From Gadus chalcogrammus (lineage: Eukaryota > Chordata > Actinopteri > Gadiformes > Gadidae), in contig NC_079425.1 of assembly GCF_026213295.1 (NCBI RefSeq), forward strand, positions 28,805,188 through 28,869,187: 64,000 nt of DNA. Reading direction: 5' to 3'. How positions within the stretch are numbered: position 1 is the stretch's first letter; every line of letters starts with the position of its first letter. A program made the position numbers and the translations under genes. Shown here piece by piece: positions 11,276 through 25,442 of the stretch. The notes beneath the pieces were generated by a model. It was not told the DNA's origin and did no database searches. It worked only from the letters and a program-made list of their open reading frames with translations.

Positions 11276-13685
11276 ATGTTGATATCTCTGTCAATTTCAA
11301 TGCAAACGTGTTACTAAGCTCATCGTAGCGTTATAGGGCCAACTCCACCATTTGGAAGTGATCAAAAAGTGATTCTAACGCTCTGAAAAGCATTTTGCGC
11401 TCATAAACAAGAAATGTTGATATCTCTGTCAATTTCAATGCAAACGTGTTACTAAGCTCACCACAGGGTTATAGGGCCATTACTCCACCATTTGGAAGTA
11501 GTTTTGAGCAAAATCAACAATGTAAGGTCAAAAACACATTGTTGGCCAAAAAGTGATTCTAGCGCTCTGAAAAGCATTTTGTGCTCATAAAAACAAGAAA
11601 TGTTGATATCTCTGTCAATTTCAATGCAAACGTGTTACTATGCTCACCACAGGGTTATAGGGCCATTACTCCACCATTTGGAAGTAGTTTTGAGCAAAAT
11701 CAACATTGTGAAGTCAAAAACACATTGTTGGTCAAAAAGTGATTTTTACGCTCTGAAAAGCATTTTGCGCTCATAAAAACAAGAAATGTTGATATCTCTG
11801 TCAATTTCAATGCAAACGTGTTACAAAGCTCACCGTAGCGTTATAGGGCCAACTCCACCATTTGGAAGTGATCAAAAAGTGATTCTAACGCTCTGAAAAG
11901 CATTTTGCGCTCATAAACAAGAAATGTTGATATCTCTGTCAATTTCAATGCAAACGTGTTACTAAGCTGACCACAGGGTTATAGGGCCATACTCCACCAT
12001 TTGGAAGTAGTTTTGAGCAAAATCAACAATGTAAGGTCAAAAACACATTGTTGGCCAAAAAGTGATTCTAGCGCTCTGAAAAGCATTTTGCGCTCATAAA
12101 AACAAGAAATGTTGATATCTCTGTCAATTTCAATGCAAACGTGTTACTAAGCTCACCATAGGGTTATAGGGCCAACTCCACCATTTGGAAGTGATCAAAA
12201 AGTGATTCTAACGCCCTGAAAAGCATTTTGCGATCATAAAAACAAGAAATGTTGATATCTCTTTCAATTTCAATGCAAACGTGTTACTAAGCTCACCAAA
12301 GGGCTATAGGGCCATACTCCACCATTTAGAAGTAGTTTTGAGCAAAATCAACATTGTGAAGTCAAAAACACATTGTTGGTCAAAAAGTGATTATTACGCT
12401 CTGAAAAGCATTTTGCGCTCATAAAAAGAAGAAATGTTGATATCTCTGTCAATTTCAATGCAAACGTGTTACTAAGCTCACCATAGGGTTATAGGGCCAA
12501 CTCCACCATTTGGAAGTGATCAAAAAGTGATTCTAACGCTCTGAAAAGCATTTTGCGATCATAAAAACAAGAAATGTTGATATCTCTTTCAATTTCAATG
12601 CAAACGTGTTACTAAGCTCACCAAAGGGCTATAGTGCCAAACTCCACCATTTGGAAGTAGTTTTGAGCAAAATCAACATTGTAAAGTCAAAAACACATTG
12701 TTGGTCAAAAAGTGATTATTACGCTCTGAAAAGCATTTTGCGCTCATAAAAACAAGAAATGTTGATATCTCTGTCAATTTCAATGCAAACGTGTTACTAA
12801 GTTCACCATAGGGTTATAGGGCCATACTCCACCATTTGGAAGTAGTTTTGAGCAAAATCAACATTGTAAAGTCAAAAACACATTGTTGGTCAAAAAGTGA
12901 TTATTACGCTCTGAAAAGCATTTTGCGCTCATAAAAACAAGGAATGTTGATATCTCTGTCAATTTCAATGCAAACGTGTTACTAAGCTCACCATAGGGTT
13001 ATAGGGCCAACTCCACCATTTGGAAGTGATCAAAAAGTGATTCTAACGCTCTGAAAAGCATTTTGCGATCATAAAAACAAGAAATGTTGATATCTCTGTC
13101 AATTTAAATGCAAACGTGTTACTAAGCTTACCAAAGGGTTGAAGGGCCAAACTCCACCATTTGGAAGTGATAAAAAGTGATTCTAACGCTCTGAAAAGCA
13201 TTTTGCGATCATAAAAACAAGAAATGTTGATATCTCTTTCAATTTCAATGCAAACGTGTTACTAAGCTCACCATAGGGCTATAGGGCCATACTCCAACAT
13301 TTGGAAGTAGTTTTGAGCAAAATCAACAATGTAAGGTCAAAAACACATTGTTGGCCAAAAAGTGATTTTTACGCTCTGAAAAGCATTTTGCGCTCATAAA
13401 AACAAGAAATGTTGATATCTCTGTCAATTTCAATGCAAACGTGTTACTTAGCTCTCCAAAGGGTTATAGGGCCATACTCCACCATTTGTAAGTGATCAAA
13501 AAGTGATTCTAACGCTCTGAAAAGCATTTTGCGCTCATAAACAAGAAATGTTGATATCTCTGTCAATTTCAATGCAAACGTGTTACTAAGTTCACCATAG
13601 GGTTATAGGGCCAACTCCACCATTTGGAAGTGATCAAAAAGTGATTCTAACGCTCTGAAAAGCATTTTGCGCTCATAAACAAGAA
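11276..13685. repeat. Canonical units then a subfamily-2 block
   Basis: S and L canonical units run to about 11,690, then subfamily-2 units (CAACATTGT, GCGATC ends). From 11,701 to about 12,820 the block matches 6,841-7,960 at offset 4,860, including GCTGACCAC and CTAACGCCCT. The rare CTATAGTGCC near 12,631 is shared with 20,644 and 28,230. No gene was seen. Confidence 0.87.
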
Positions 13686-14369
13686 ATGTTGATTTTTCTG
13701 TTCATTTCAGAAAACAAGTCGAAAACACATTGTTGGTCAAAAAGTGATTCTAGCTCTCTCAAAAGCATTTTGCAAGCGTAAAAACCAAAAATGTTGATAT
13801 CTGTCAATTTCAATGCAAACGTGTTATTAAGCTTACCAAAGGGTTATAGGGCCATACTCCACTATTTGGAAGTGGAATACATTAGTTTTGAGCAAAATCA
13901 ACACTATAAGGTCAAAGACACATTGTTGGTCAAAGAGTGAATCTAGCGCTCTGAAAAACATTTGGCACGCATAAAAACAAGAAATGTTGATATTTCTGTC
14001 AATTTCAATGCAAACGTGTTACTAAGCTTACCAAAGGGTTATAGGGCCATACTCCACTATTTGGAAGTGGAATACATTAGTTTTGAGTAGAATCAACAAT
14101 ATAAGATTAAAGACACATTGTTGGTCAAAAAGTGATTCTAGCGCTCTGAAAAGCATTTTGCAAGCGTAAAAAACAAAAATGTTGATATCTGTCAATTTCA
14201 ATGCAAACGTGTTACTGAGCTTATCAAAGGGTTATAGGGCCATACTCCACTATTTGGAAGTGTAATACATTAGTTTTGAGCAAAATCAACAATGTAAGGT
14301 CAAAAACACATTGTTGGCCAAAAAGAGATTCTAACGCTCTGAAAAGCATTTTGCGCTCATAAACAAGAA
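13686..14369. repeat. Older cassette T, L'a, L'b, L'c
   Basis: The same four-unit order as at 10,592. T runs 13,686-13,790 and has TAGCTCTCTC, a private change from TAGCGCTCTC. L'c returns to canonical sequence at its 3' end. Confidence 0.9.
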
Positions 14370-16217
14370 ATGTTGATATCTCTGTCAATTTCAATGCAAA
14401 CGTGTTACTAAGCTCACCACAGGGTTATAGGGCCATTACTCCACCATTTGCAAGTAGTTTTGAGCAAAATCAACAATGTAAGGTCAAAAACACATTGTTG
14501 GCCAAAAAGTGATTCTAGCGCTCTGAAAAGCATTTTGCGCTCATAAACAAGAAATGTTGATATCTCTGTCAATTTCAATGCAAACGTGTTACTAAGCTCA
14601 CCACAGGGTTATAGGGCCATTACTCCACCAATTGGAAGTAGTTTTGAGCAAAATCAACAATGTAAGGTCAAAAACACATTGTTGGCCAAAAAGTGATTCT
14701 AGCGCTCTGAAAAGCATTTTGCGCTCATAAACAAGAGATGTTGATATCTCTGTCAATTTCAATGCAAACGTGTTACTAAGCTCACCACAGGGTTATGGCC
14801 ATTACTCCACCATTTGGAAGTAGTTTTGAGCAAAATCAACAATGTAAGGTCAAAAACACATTGTTGGCCAAAAAGAGATTCTAACGCTCTGAAAAGCATT
14901 TTGCGCTCATAAACAAGAAATGTTGATATCTCTGTCAATTTCAATGCAAACGTGTTACTAAGCTCACCGTAGCGTTGTAGGGCCAACTCCACCATTTGCA
15001 AGTGATCAAAAAGTGATTCTAACGCTCTGAAAGCATTTTGCGCTCATAAACAAGAAATGTTGATATCTCTGTCAATTTCAATGCAAACGTGTTACTAAGC
15101 TCACCACAGGGTTATAGGGCCATTACTCCACCATTTGGAAGTAGTTTTGAGCAAAATCAACAATGTAAGGTCAAAAACACATTGTTGGCCAAAAAGTGAT
15201 TCTAGCGCTCTGAAAAGCATTTTGCGCTCATAAACAAGGAACGTTGATTTTTCTGTTCATTTCAGAAAACAAGTCGAAAACACATTGTTGGTCAAAAAGT
15301 GATTCTAGCGCTCTCAAAAGCATTTTGCAAGCGTAAAAACCAAAAATGTTGATATCTGTCAATTTCAATGCAAACGTGTTACTAAGCTCACCACAGGGTT
15401 ATAGGGCCATTACTCCACCATTTGCAAGTAGTTTTGAGCAAAATCAACAATGTAAGGTCAAAAACACATTGTTGGCCAAAAAGTGATTCTAGCGCTCTGA
15501 AAAGCATTTTGCGCTCATAAACAAGAAATGTTGATATCTCTGTCAATTTCAATGCAAACGTGTTACTAAGCTCACCACAGGGTTATAGGGCCATTACTCC
15601 ACCATTTGGAAGTAGTTTTGAGCAAAATCAACAATGTAAGGTCAAAAACACATTGTTGGCCAAAAAGTGATTCTAGCGCTCTGAAAAGCATTTTGCGCTC
15701 ATAAACAAGAGATGTTGATATCTCTGTCAATTTCAATGCAAACGTGTTACTAAGCTCACCACAGGGTTATAGGGCCATTACTCCACCATTTGGAAGTAGT
15801 TTTGAGCAAAATCAACAATGTAAGGTCAAAAACACATTGTTGGCCAAAAAGAGATTCTAACGCTCTGAAAAGCATTTTGCGCTCATAAACAAGAAATGTT
15901 GATATCTCTGTCAATTTCAATGCAAACGTGTTACTAAGCTCACCGTAGCGTTGTAGGGCCAACTCCACCATTTGCAAGTGATCAAAAAGTGATTCTAACG
16001 CTCTGAAAAGCATTTTGCGCTCATAAACAAGAAATGTTGATATCTCTGTCAATTTCAATGCAAACGTGTTACTAAGCTCACCACAGGGTTATAGGGCCAT
16101 TACTCCACCATTTGGAAGTAGTTTTGAGCAAAATCAACAATGTAAGGTCAAAAACACATTGTTGGCCAAAAAGTGATTCTAGCGCTCTGAAAAGCATTTT
16201 GCGCTCATAAACAAGGA
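14370..16217. repeat. Canonical L/S block with a lone T unit at 15,241
   Basis: Mostly L units with few S. A single T unit at 15,241-15,345 is followed directly by a canonical CTCACCACAGGG unit instead of the usual L' units. The stretch just before that T (~14,400-15,240) is closely repeated just before the next T (~15,375-16,217). This implies a local tandem duplication of about 1 kb whose junction removed the L' units. ORF-like frames here are by-products of the repeat. Confidence 0.83.
15241..15345. repeat. Isolated T unit
   Basis: A 105-bp T beginning ACGTTGAT, where most units begin ATGTTGAT. It is fused at its 3' side to a canonical L, unlike every other left-array T, which is followed by L'. 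The same ACGTTG start is shared by T at 16,218, 24,954, 34,683 and 37,884, which marks a common lineage. Confidence 0.88.
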
Positions 16218-16901
16218 ACGTTGATTTTTCTGTTCATTTCAGAAAACAAGTCGAAAACACATTGTTGGTCAAAAAGTGATTCTAGCGCTCTCAAAAACAT
16301 TTTGCAAGCGTAAAAACCAAAAATGTTGATATCTGTCAATTTCAATGCAAACGTGTTATTAAGCTTACCAAAGGGTTATAGGGCCATACTCCACTATTTG
16401 GAAGTGGAATACATTAGTTTTGAGCAAAATCAACAATATAAGGTCAAAGACACATTGTTGGTCAAAGAGTGAATCTAGCGCTCTGAAAAACATTTGGCAC
16501 GCATAAAAACAAGAAATGTTGATATTTCTGTCAATTTCAATGCAAACGTGTTACTAAGCTTACCAAAGGGTTATAGGGCCATACTCCACTATTTGGAAGT
16601 GGAATACATTAGTTTTGAGTAGAATCAACAATATAAGATTAAAGACACATTGTTGGTCAAAAAGTGATTCTAGCACTCTGAAAAGCATTTTGCAAGCGTA
16701 AAAAACAAAAATGTTGATATCTGTCAATTTCAATGCAAACGTGTTACTGAGCTTATCAAAGGGTTATAGGGCCATACTCCACTATTTGGAAGTGTAATAC
16801 ATTAGTTTTGAGCAAAATCAACAATGTAAGGTCGAAAACACATTGTTGGCCAAAAAGAGATTCTAACGCTCTGAAAAGCATTTTGCGCTCATGAACAAGA
16901 A
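16218..16901. repeat. Older cassette T, L'a, L'b, L'c
   Basis: The full cassette with an ACGTTG-type T. Its L'a has ACAATATAAGG where the other T-led cassettes have ACACTATAAGG. L'c carries GGTCGAAAAC, a variant also seen near 25,372 and 38,302. Confidence 0.89.
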
Positions 16902-18604
16902 ATGTTGATATCTCTGTCAATTTCAATGCAAACGTGTTACTAAGCTCACCGTAGCGTTATAGGGCCAACTCCACCATTTGGAATTGATCAAAAAGTGATT
17001 CTAACGCTCTGAAAAGCATTTTGCGCTCATGAACAAGAAATGTTGATATCTCTGTCAATTTCAATGCAAACGTGTTACTAAGCTCACCACAGGGTTATTG
17101 GGCCATTACTCCACCATTTGGAAGTAGTTTTGAGCAAAATCAACAATGTAAGGTCAAAAACACATTGTTGGCCAAAAAGTGATTCTAACGCTCTGAAAAG
17201 CATTTTGCGCTCATAAACAAGAAATGTTGATATCTCTGTCAATTTCAATGCAAACGTGTTACTAAGCTCACCGTAGCGTTATAGGGCCAATTCCACCATT
17301 TGGAAGTGATCAAAAAGTGATTCGAACGCTCTGAAAAGCATTTTGCGCTCATAAACAAGAAATGTTGATATCTCTGTCAATTTCAATGCAAACGTGTTAC
17401 TAAGCTCACCACAGGGTTATAGGGCCATTACTCCACCATTTGGAAGTAGTTTTGAGCAAAATCAACAATGTAAGGTCAAAAACACATTGTTGGCCAAAAA
17501 GAGATTCTAACGCTCTGAAAAGCATTTTGCGCTCATAAACAAGAAATGTTGATATCTCTGTCAATTTCAATGCAAACGTGTTACTAAGCTCACCACAGGG
17601 TTATAGGGCCATTACTCCACCATTTGGAAGTAGTTTTGAGCAAAATCAACAATGTAAGGTCAAAAACACATTGTTGGCCAAAAAGAGATTCTAACGCTCT
17701 GAAAAGCATTTTGCGCTCATAAACAAGAAATGTTGATATCTCTGTCAATTTCAATGCAAACGTGTTACTAAGCTCACCGTAGCGTTGTAGGGCCAACTCC
17801 ACCATTTGCAAGTGATCAAAAAGTGATTCTAACGCTCTGAAAAGCATTTTGCGCTCATAAACAAGAAATGTTGATATCTCTGTCAATTTCAATGCAAACG
17901 TGTTACTAAGCTCACCGTAGCGTTATAGGGCCAACTCCACCATTTGGAAGTGATCAAAAAGTGATTCTAACGCTCTGAAAAGCATTTTGCGCTCATAAAC
18001 AAGAAATGTTGATATCTCTGTCAATTTCAATGCAAACGTGTTACTAAGCTCACCACAGGCTTATAGGGCCATTACTCCACCATTTGGAAGTAGTTTTGAG
18101 CAAAATAAACAATGTAAGGTCAAAAACACATTGTTGGCCAAAAAGAGATTCTAACGCTCTGAAAAGCATTTTGCGCTCATAAACAAGAAATGTTGATATC
18201 TCTGTCAATTTCAATGCAAACGTGTTACTAAGCTCACCGTAGCGTTGTAGGGCCAACTCCACCATTTGCAAGTGATCAAAAAGTGATTCTAACGCTCTGA
18301 AAAGCATTTTGCGCTCATAAACAAGAAATGTTGATATCTCTGTCAATTTCAATGCAAACGTGTTACTTAGCTCTCCAAAGGGTTATAGGGCCATACTCCA
18401 CCATTTGTAAGTGATCAAAAAGTGATTCTAACGCTCTGAAAAGCATTTTGCGCTCATAAACAAGAAATGTTGATATCTCTGTCAATTTCAATGCAAACGT
18501 GTTACTAAGTTCACCATAGGGTTATAGGGCCAACTCCACCATTTGGAAGTGATCAAAAAGTGATTCTAACGCTCTGAAAAGCATTTTGCGCTCATAAACA
18601 AGAA
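16902..18604. repeat. Canonical L/S block
   Basis: Alternating L and S units. 17,590-18,350 matches 47,410-48,170 at offset ~29,820, including the rare CACAGGCTTATAGG (18,060; 47,880) and AAAATAAACAATG. No gene was seen. Confidence 0.87.
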
Positions 18605-19288
18605 ATGTTGATTTTTCTGTTCATTTCAGAAAACAAGTCGAAAACACATTGTTGGTCAAAAAGTGATTCTAGCGCTCTCAAAAGCATTTTGCAAGCGTAA
18701 AAACCAAAAATGTTGATATCTGTCAATTTCAATGCAAACGTGTTATTAAGCTTACCAAAGGGTTATAGGGCCATACTCCACTATTTGGAAGTGGAATACA
18801 TTAGTTTTGAGCAAAATCAACACTATAAGGTCAAAGACACATTGTTGGTCAAAGAGTGAATCTAGCGCTCTGAAAAACATTTGGCACGCATAAAAACAAG
18901 AAATGTTGATATTTCTGTCAATTTCAATGCAAACGTGTTACTAAGCTTACCAAAGGGTTATAGGGCCATACTCCACTATTTGGAAGTGGAATACATTAGT
19001 TTTGAGTAGAATCAACAATATAAGATTAAAGACACATTGTTGGTCAAAAAGTGATTCTAGCGCTCTGAAAAGCATTTTGCAAGCGTAAAAAACAAAAATG
19101 TTGATATCTGTCAATTTCAATGCAAACGTGTTACTGAGCTTATCAAAGGGTTATAGGGCCATACTCCACTATTTGGAAGTGTAATACATTAGTTTTGAGC
19201 AAAATCAACAATGTAAGGTCAAAAACACATTGTTGGCCAAAAAGAGATTCTAACGCTCTGAAAAGCATTTTGCGCTCATAAACAAGAA
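18605..19288. repeat. Older cassette T, L'a, L'b, L'c (copy of 10,592)
   Basis: The four-unit cassette, collinear with 10,592-11,275 at an exact offset of 8,013. The duplicated segment begins slightly upstream, near 18,490. Confidence 0.9.
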
Positions 19289-22164
19289 ATGTTGATATCT
19301 CTGTCAATTTCAATGCAAACGTGTTACTAAGCTCACCGTAGCGTTATAGGGCCAACTCCACCATTTGGAAGTGATCAAAAAGTGATTCTAACGCTCTGAA
19401 AAGCATTTTGCGCTCATAAACAAGAAATGTTGATATCTCTGTCAATTTCAATGCAAACGTGTTACTAAGCTCACCACAGGGTTATAGGGCCATTACTCCA
19501 CCATTTGGAAGTAGTTTTGAGCAAAATCAACAATGTAAGGTCAAAAACACATTGTTGGCCAAAAAGTGATTCTAGCGCTCTGAAAAGCATTTTGCGCTCA
19601 TAAAAACAAGAAATGTTGATATCTCTGTCAATTTCAATGCAAACATGTTACTATGCTCACCACAGGGTTATAGGGCCATTACTCCACCATTTGGAAGTAG
19701 TTTTGAGCAAAATCAACATTGTGAAGTCAAAAACACATTGTTGGTCAAAAAGTGATTTTTACGCTCTGAAAAGCATTTTGCGCTCATAAAAACAAGAAAT
19801 GTTGATATCTCTGTCAATTTCAATGCAAACGTGTTACAAAGCTCACCGTAGCGTTATAGGGCCAACTCCACCATTTGGAAGTGATCAAAAAGTGATTCTA
19901 ACGCTCTGAAAAGCATTTTGCGCTCATAAACAAGAAATGTTGATATCTCTGTCAATTTCAATGCAAACGTGTTACTAAGCTGACCACAGGGTTATAGGGC
20001 CATACTCCACCATTTGGAAGTAGTTTTGAGCAAAATCAACAATGTAAGGTCAAAAACACATTGTTGGCCAAAAAGTGATTCTAGCGCTCTGAAAAGCATT
20101 TTGCGCTCATAAAAACAAGAAATGTTGATATCTCTGTCAATTTCAATGCAAACGTGTTACTAAGCTCACCATAGGGTTATAGGGCCAACTCCACCATTTG
20201 GAAGTGATCAAAAAGTGATTCTAACGCCCTGAAAAGCATTTTGCGATCATAAAAACAAGAAATGTTGATATCTCTTTCAATTTCAATGCAAACGTGTTAC
20301 TAAGCTCACCAAAGGGCTATAGGGCCATACTCCACCATTTAGAAGTAGTTTTGAGCAAAATCAACATTGTGAAGTCAAAAACACATTGTTGGTCAAAAAG
20401 TGAATATTACGCTCTGAAAAGCATTTTGCGCTCATAAAAACAAGAAATGTTGATATCTCTGTCAATTTCAATGCAAACGTGTTACTAAGCTCACCATAGG
20501 GTTATAGGGCCAACTCCACCATTTGGAAGTGATCAAAAAGTGATTCTAACGCTCTGAAAAGCATTTTGCGATCATAAAAACAAGAAATGTTGATATCTCT
20601 TTCAATTTCAATGCAAACGTGTTACTAAGCTCACCAAAGGGCTATAGTGCCAAACTCCACCATTTGGAAGTAGTTTTGAGCAAAATCAACATTGTAAAGT
20701 CAAAAACACATTGTTGGTCAAAAAGTGATTATTACGCTCTGAAAAGCATTTTGCGCTCATAAAAACAAGAAATGTTGATATCTCTGTCAATTTCAATGCA
20801 AACGTGTTACTAAGTTCACCATAGGGTTATAGGGCCATCTCCACCATTTGGAAGTGATCAAAAAGTGATTCTAACGCTCTGAAAAGCATTTTGCGATCAT
20901 AAAAACAAGAAATGTTGATATCTCTTTCAATTTCAATGCAAACGTGTTACTAAGCTCACCAAAGGGCTATAGGGCCATACTCCACCATTTGGAAGTAGTT
21001 TTGAGCAAAATCAACATTGTAAAGTCAAAAACACATTGTTGGTCAAAAAGTGATTATTACGCTCTGAAAAGCATTTTGCGCTCATAAAAAAAAAAAATGT
21101 TGATATCTCTGTCAATTTCAATGCAAACGTGTTACTAAGCTCACCATAGGGTTATAGGGCCAACTCCACCATTTGGAAGTGATCAAAAAGTGATTCTAAC
21201 GCTCTGAAAAGCATTTTGCGATCATAAAAACAAGAAATGTTGATATCTCTTTCAATTTCAATGCAAACGTGTTACTAAGCTCACCAAAGGGCTATAGGGC
21301 CATACTCCACCATTTGGAAGTAGTTTTGAGCAAAATCAACATTGTAAAGTCAAAAACACATTGTTGGTCAAAAAGTGATTATTACGCTCTGAAAAGCATT
21401 TTGCGCTCATAAAAACAAGGAATGTTGATATCTCTGTCAATTTCAATGCAAACGTGTTACTAAGCTCACCATAGGGTTATAGGGCCAACTCCACCATTTG
21501 GAAGTGATCAAAAAGTGATTCTAACGCTCTGAAAAGCATTTTGCGATCATAAAAACAAGAAATGTTGATATCTCTGTCAATTTAAATGCAAACGTGTTAC
21601 TAAGCTTACCAAAGGGTTGAAGGGCCAAACTCCACCATTTGGAAGTGATAAAAAAGTGATTCTAACGCTCTGAAAAGCATTTTGCGATCATAAAAACAAG
21701 AAATGTTGATATCTCTTTCAATTTCAATGCAAACGTGTTACTAAGCTCACCATAGGGCTATAGGGCCATACTCCAACATTTGGAAGTAGTTTTGAGCAAA
21801 ATCAACAATGTAAGGTCAAAAACACATTGTTGGCCAAAAAGTGATTTTTACGCTCTGAAAAGCATTTTGCGCTCATAAAAACAAGAAATGTTGATATCTC
21901 TGTCAATTTCAATGCAAACGTGTTACTTAGCTCTCCAAAGGGTTATAGGGCCATACTCCACCATTTGTAAGTGATCAAAAAGTGATTCTAACGCTCTGAA
22001 AAGCATTTTGCGCTCATAAACAAGAAATGTTGATAACTCTGTCAATTTCAATGCAAACGTGTTACTAAGTTCACCATAGGGTTATAGGGCCAACTCCACC
22101 ATTTGGAAGTGATCAAAAAGTGATTCTAACGCTCTGAAAAGCATTTTGCGCTCATAAACAAGAA
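19289..22164. repeat. Canonical units then subfamily-2 block (copy of 11,276-13,685)
   Basis: Collinear with 11,276-12,820 at offset 8,013. After about 20,830 it contains about 466 bp more than the earlier copy, equal to roughly one L and two S units. An adenine run lies near 21,087. TTACTTAGCTCTCC with ATTTGTAAG near 21,925 is shared with 13,446, 18,364 and 28,860. No gene was seen. Confidence 0.87.
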
Positions 22165-22653
22165 ATGTTGATTTTTCTGTTCATTTCAGAAAACAAGTCG
22201 AAAACACATTGTTGGTCAAAAAGTGATTCTAGCGCTCTCAAAAGCATTTTGCAAGCGTAAAAACCAAAAATGTTGATATCTGTCAATTTCAATGCAAACG
22301 TGTTACTAAGCTTACCAAAGGGTTATAGGGCCATACTCCACTATTTGGAAGTGGAATACATTAGTTTTGAGTAGAATCAACAATATAAGATTAAAGACAC
22401 ATTGTTGGTCAAAAAGTGATTCTAGCGCTCTGAAAAGCATTTTGCAAGCGTAAAAAACAAAAATGTTGATATCTGTCAATTTCAATGCAAACGTGTTACT
22501 GAGCTTATCAAAGGGTTATAGGGCCATACTCCACTATTTGGAAGTGTAATACATTAGTTTTGAGCAAAATCAACAATGTAAGGTCAAAAACACATTGTTG
22601 GCCAAAAAGAGATTCTAACGCTCTGAAAAGCATTTTGCGCTCATAAACAAGAA
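22165..22653. repeat. Older cassette T, L'b, L'c (L'a missing)
   Basis: T at 22,165-22,269 is followed directly by the GAGTAGAATC unit and then the GTGTAATACATTAG unit. Loss of L'a is shared with the cassettes at 24,954, 34,683 and 37,884. Confidence 0.9.
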
Positions 22654-24953
22654 ATGTTGATATCTCTGTCAATTTCAATGCAAACGTGTTACTAAGCTCA
22701 CCGTAGCGTTGTAGGGCCAACTCCACCATTTGCAAGTGATCAAAAAGTGATTCTAACGCTCTGAAAAGCATTTTGCGCTCATAAACAAGAAATGTTGATA
22801 TCTCTGTCAATTTCAATGCAAACGTGTTACTAAGCTCACCGTAGCGTTACAGGGCCAACTCCACCATTTGGAAGTGATCAAAAAGTGATTCTAACGCTCT
22901 GAAAAGCATTTTGCGCTCATAAACAAGAAATGTTGATATCTCTGTCAATTTCAATGCAAACGTGTTACTAAGCTCACCACAGGGTTATAGGGCCATTACT
23001 CCACCATTTGGAAGTAGTTTTGAGCAAAATCAACAATGTAAGGTCAAAAACACATTGTTGGCCAAAAAGTGATTCTAGCGCTCTGAAAAGCATTTTGCGC
23101 TCATAAACAAGAGATGTTGATATCTCTGTCAATTTCAATGCAAACGTGTTACTAAGCTCACCACAGGGTTATAGGGCCATTACTCCACCATTTGGAAGTA
23201 GTTTTGAGCAAAATCAACAATGTAAGGTCAAAAACACATTGTTGGCCAAAAAGAGATTCTAACGCTCTGAAAAGCATTTTGCGCTCATAAACAAGAAATG
23301 TTGATATCTCTGTCAATTTCAATGCAAACGTGTTACTAAGCTCACCGTAGCGTTATAGGGCCAACTCCACCATTTGCAAGTGATCAAAAGGTGATTCTAA
23401 CGCTCTGAAAAGCATTTTGCGCTCATAAACGAGAAATGTTGATATCTCTGTCAATTTCAATGCAAACGTGTTACTAAGCTCACCGTAGCGTTATAGGGCC
23501 AATTCCACCATTTGGAAGTGATCAAAAAGTGATTTGAACGCTCTGAAAAGCATTTTGCGCTCATAAACAAGAAATGTTGATATCTCTGTCAATTTCAATG
23601 CAAACGTGTTACTAAGCTCACCACAGGGTTATAGGGCCATTACTCCACCATTTGGAAGTAGTTTTGAGCAAAATCAACAATATAAGGTCAAAAACACATT
23701 GTTGGCCAAAAAGAGATTCCAACGCTCTGAAAAGCATTTTGCGCTCATAAACAAGAAATGTTGATATCTCTGTCAATTTCAATGCAAACGTGTTACTAAG
23801 CTCACCACAGGGTTATAGGGCCATTACTCCACCATTTGGAAGTAGTTTTGAGCAAAATCAACAATGTAAGGTCAAAAACACATTGTTGGCCAAAAAGAGA
23901 TTCTAACGCTCTGAAAAGCATTTTGCGCTCATAAACAAGAAATGTTGATGTCTCTGTCAATTTCAATGCAAACGTGTTACTAAGCTCACCACAGGGTTAT
24001 AGGGCCATTACTCCACCATTTGCAAGTAGTTTTGAGCAAAATCAACAATGTAAGGTCAAAAACACATTGTTGGCCAAAAAGTGATTCTAGCGCTCTGAAA
24101 AGCATTTTGCGCTCATAAACAAGAAATGTTGATATCTCTGTCAATTTCAATGCAAACGTGTTACTAAGCTCACCACAGGGTTATAGGGCCATTACTCCAC
24201 CATTTGGAAGTAGTTTTGAGCAAAATCAACAATGTAAGGTCAAAAACACATTGTTGGCCAAAAAGTGATTCTAGCGCTCTGAAAAGCATTTTGCGCTCAT
24301 AAACAAGAGATGTTGATATCTCTGTCAATTTCAATGCAAACGTGTTACTAAGCTCACCACAGGGTTATAGGGCCATTACTCCACCATTTGGAAGTAGTTT
24401 TGAGCAAAATCAACAATGTAAGGTCAAAAACACATTGTTGGCCAAAAAGAGATTCTAACGCTCTGAAAAGCATTTTGCGCTCATAAACAAGAAATGTTGA
24501 TATCTCTGTCAATTTCAATGCAAACGTGTTACTAAGCTCACCGTAGCGTTGTAGGGCCAACTCCACCATTTGCAAGTGATCAAAAAGTGATTCTAACGCT
24601 CTGAAAAGCATTTTGCGCTCATAAACAAGAAATGTTGATATCTCTGTCAATTTCAATGCAAACGTGTTACTAAGCTCACCGTAGCGTTATAGGGCCAACT
24701 CCACCATTTGGAAGTGATCAAAAAGTGATTCTAACGCTCTGAAAAGCATTTTGCGCTCATAAACAAGAAATGTTGATATCTCTGTCAATTTCAATGCAAA
24801 CGTGTTACTAAGCTCACCACAGGGTTATAGGGCCATTACTCCACCATTTGGAAGTAGTTTTGAGCAAAATCAACAATGTAAGGTCAAAAACACATTGTTG
24901 GCCAAAAAGTGATTCTAGCGCTCTGAAAAGCATTTTGCGCTCATAAACAAGAA
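22654..24953. repeat. Canonical L/S block, first of three copies
   Basis: From about 22,965 this block recurs at ~32,694 (offset 9,729) and ~35,895 (offset 12,930). Shared rare variants include CATAAACGAGAAATG (23,430), ATTTGAACG, AACAATATAAGG in an L unit, ATTCCAACG (23,715) and GATGTCTCTG. The S unit with GCGTTACAGGG near 22,842 is shared with 30,481. Confidence 0.88.
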
Positions 24954-25442
24954 ACGTTGATTTTTCTGTTCATTTCAGAAAACAAGTCGAAAACACATTG
25001 TTGGTCAAAAAGTGATTCTAGCGCTCTCAAAAGCATTTTGCAAGCGTAAAAACCAAAAATGTTGATATCTGTCAATTTCAATGCAAACGTGTTACTAAGC
25101 TTACCAAAGGGTTATAGGGCCATACTCCACTATTTGGAAGTGGAATACATTAGTTTTGAGTAGAATCAACAATATAAGATTAAAGACACATTGTTGGTCA
25201 AAAAGTGATTCTAGCGCTCTGAAAAGCATTTTGCAAGCGTAAAAAACAAAAATGTTGATATCTGTCAATTTCAATGCAAACGTGTTACTGAGCTTATCAA
25301 AGGGTTATAGGGCCATACTCCACTATTTGGAAGTGTAATACATTAGTTTTGAGCAAAATCAACAATGTAAGGTCGAAAACACATTGTTGGCCAAAAAGAG
25401 ATTCTAACGCTCTGAAAAGCATTTTGCGCTCATAAACAAGAA
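24954..25442. repeat. Older cassette T, L'b, L'c
   Basis: An ACGTTG-type T followed by L'b and L'c, with GGTCGAAAAC in L'c. Copies lie at 34,683 (offset 9,729) and 37,884 (offset 12,930). Confidence 0.9.
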
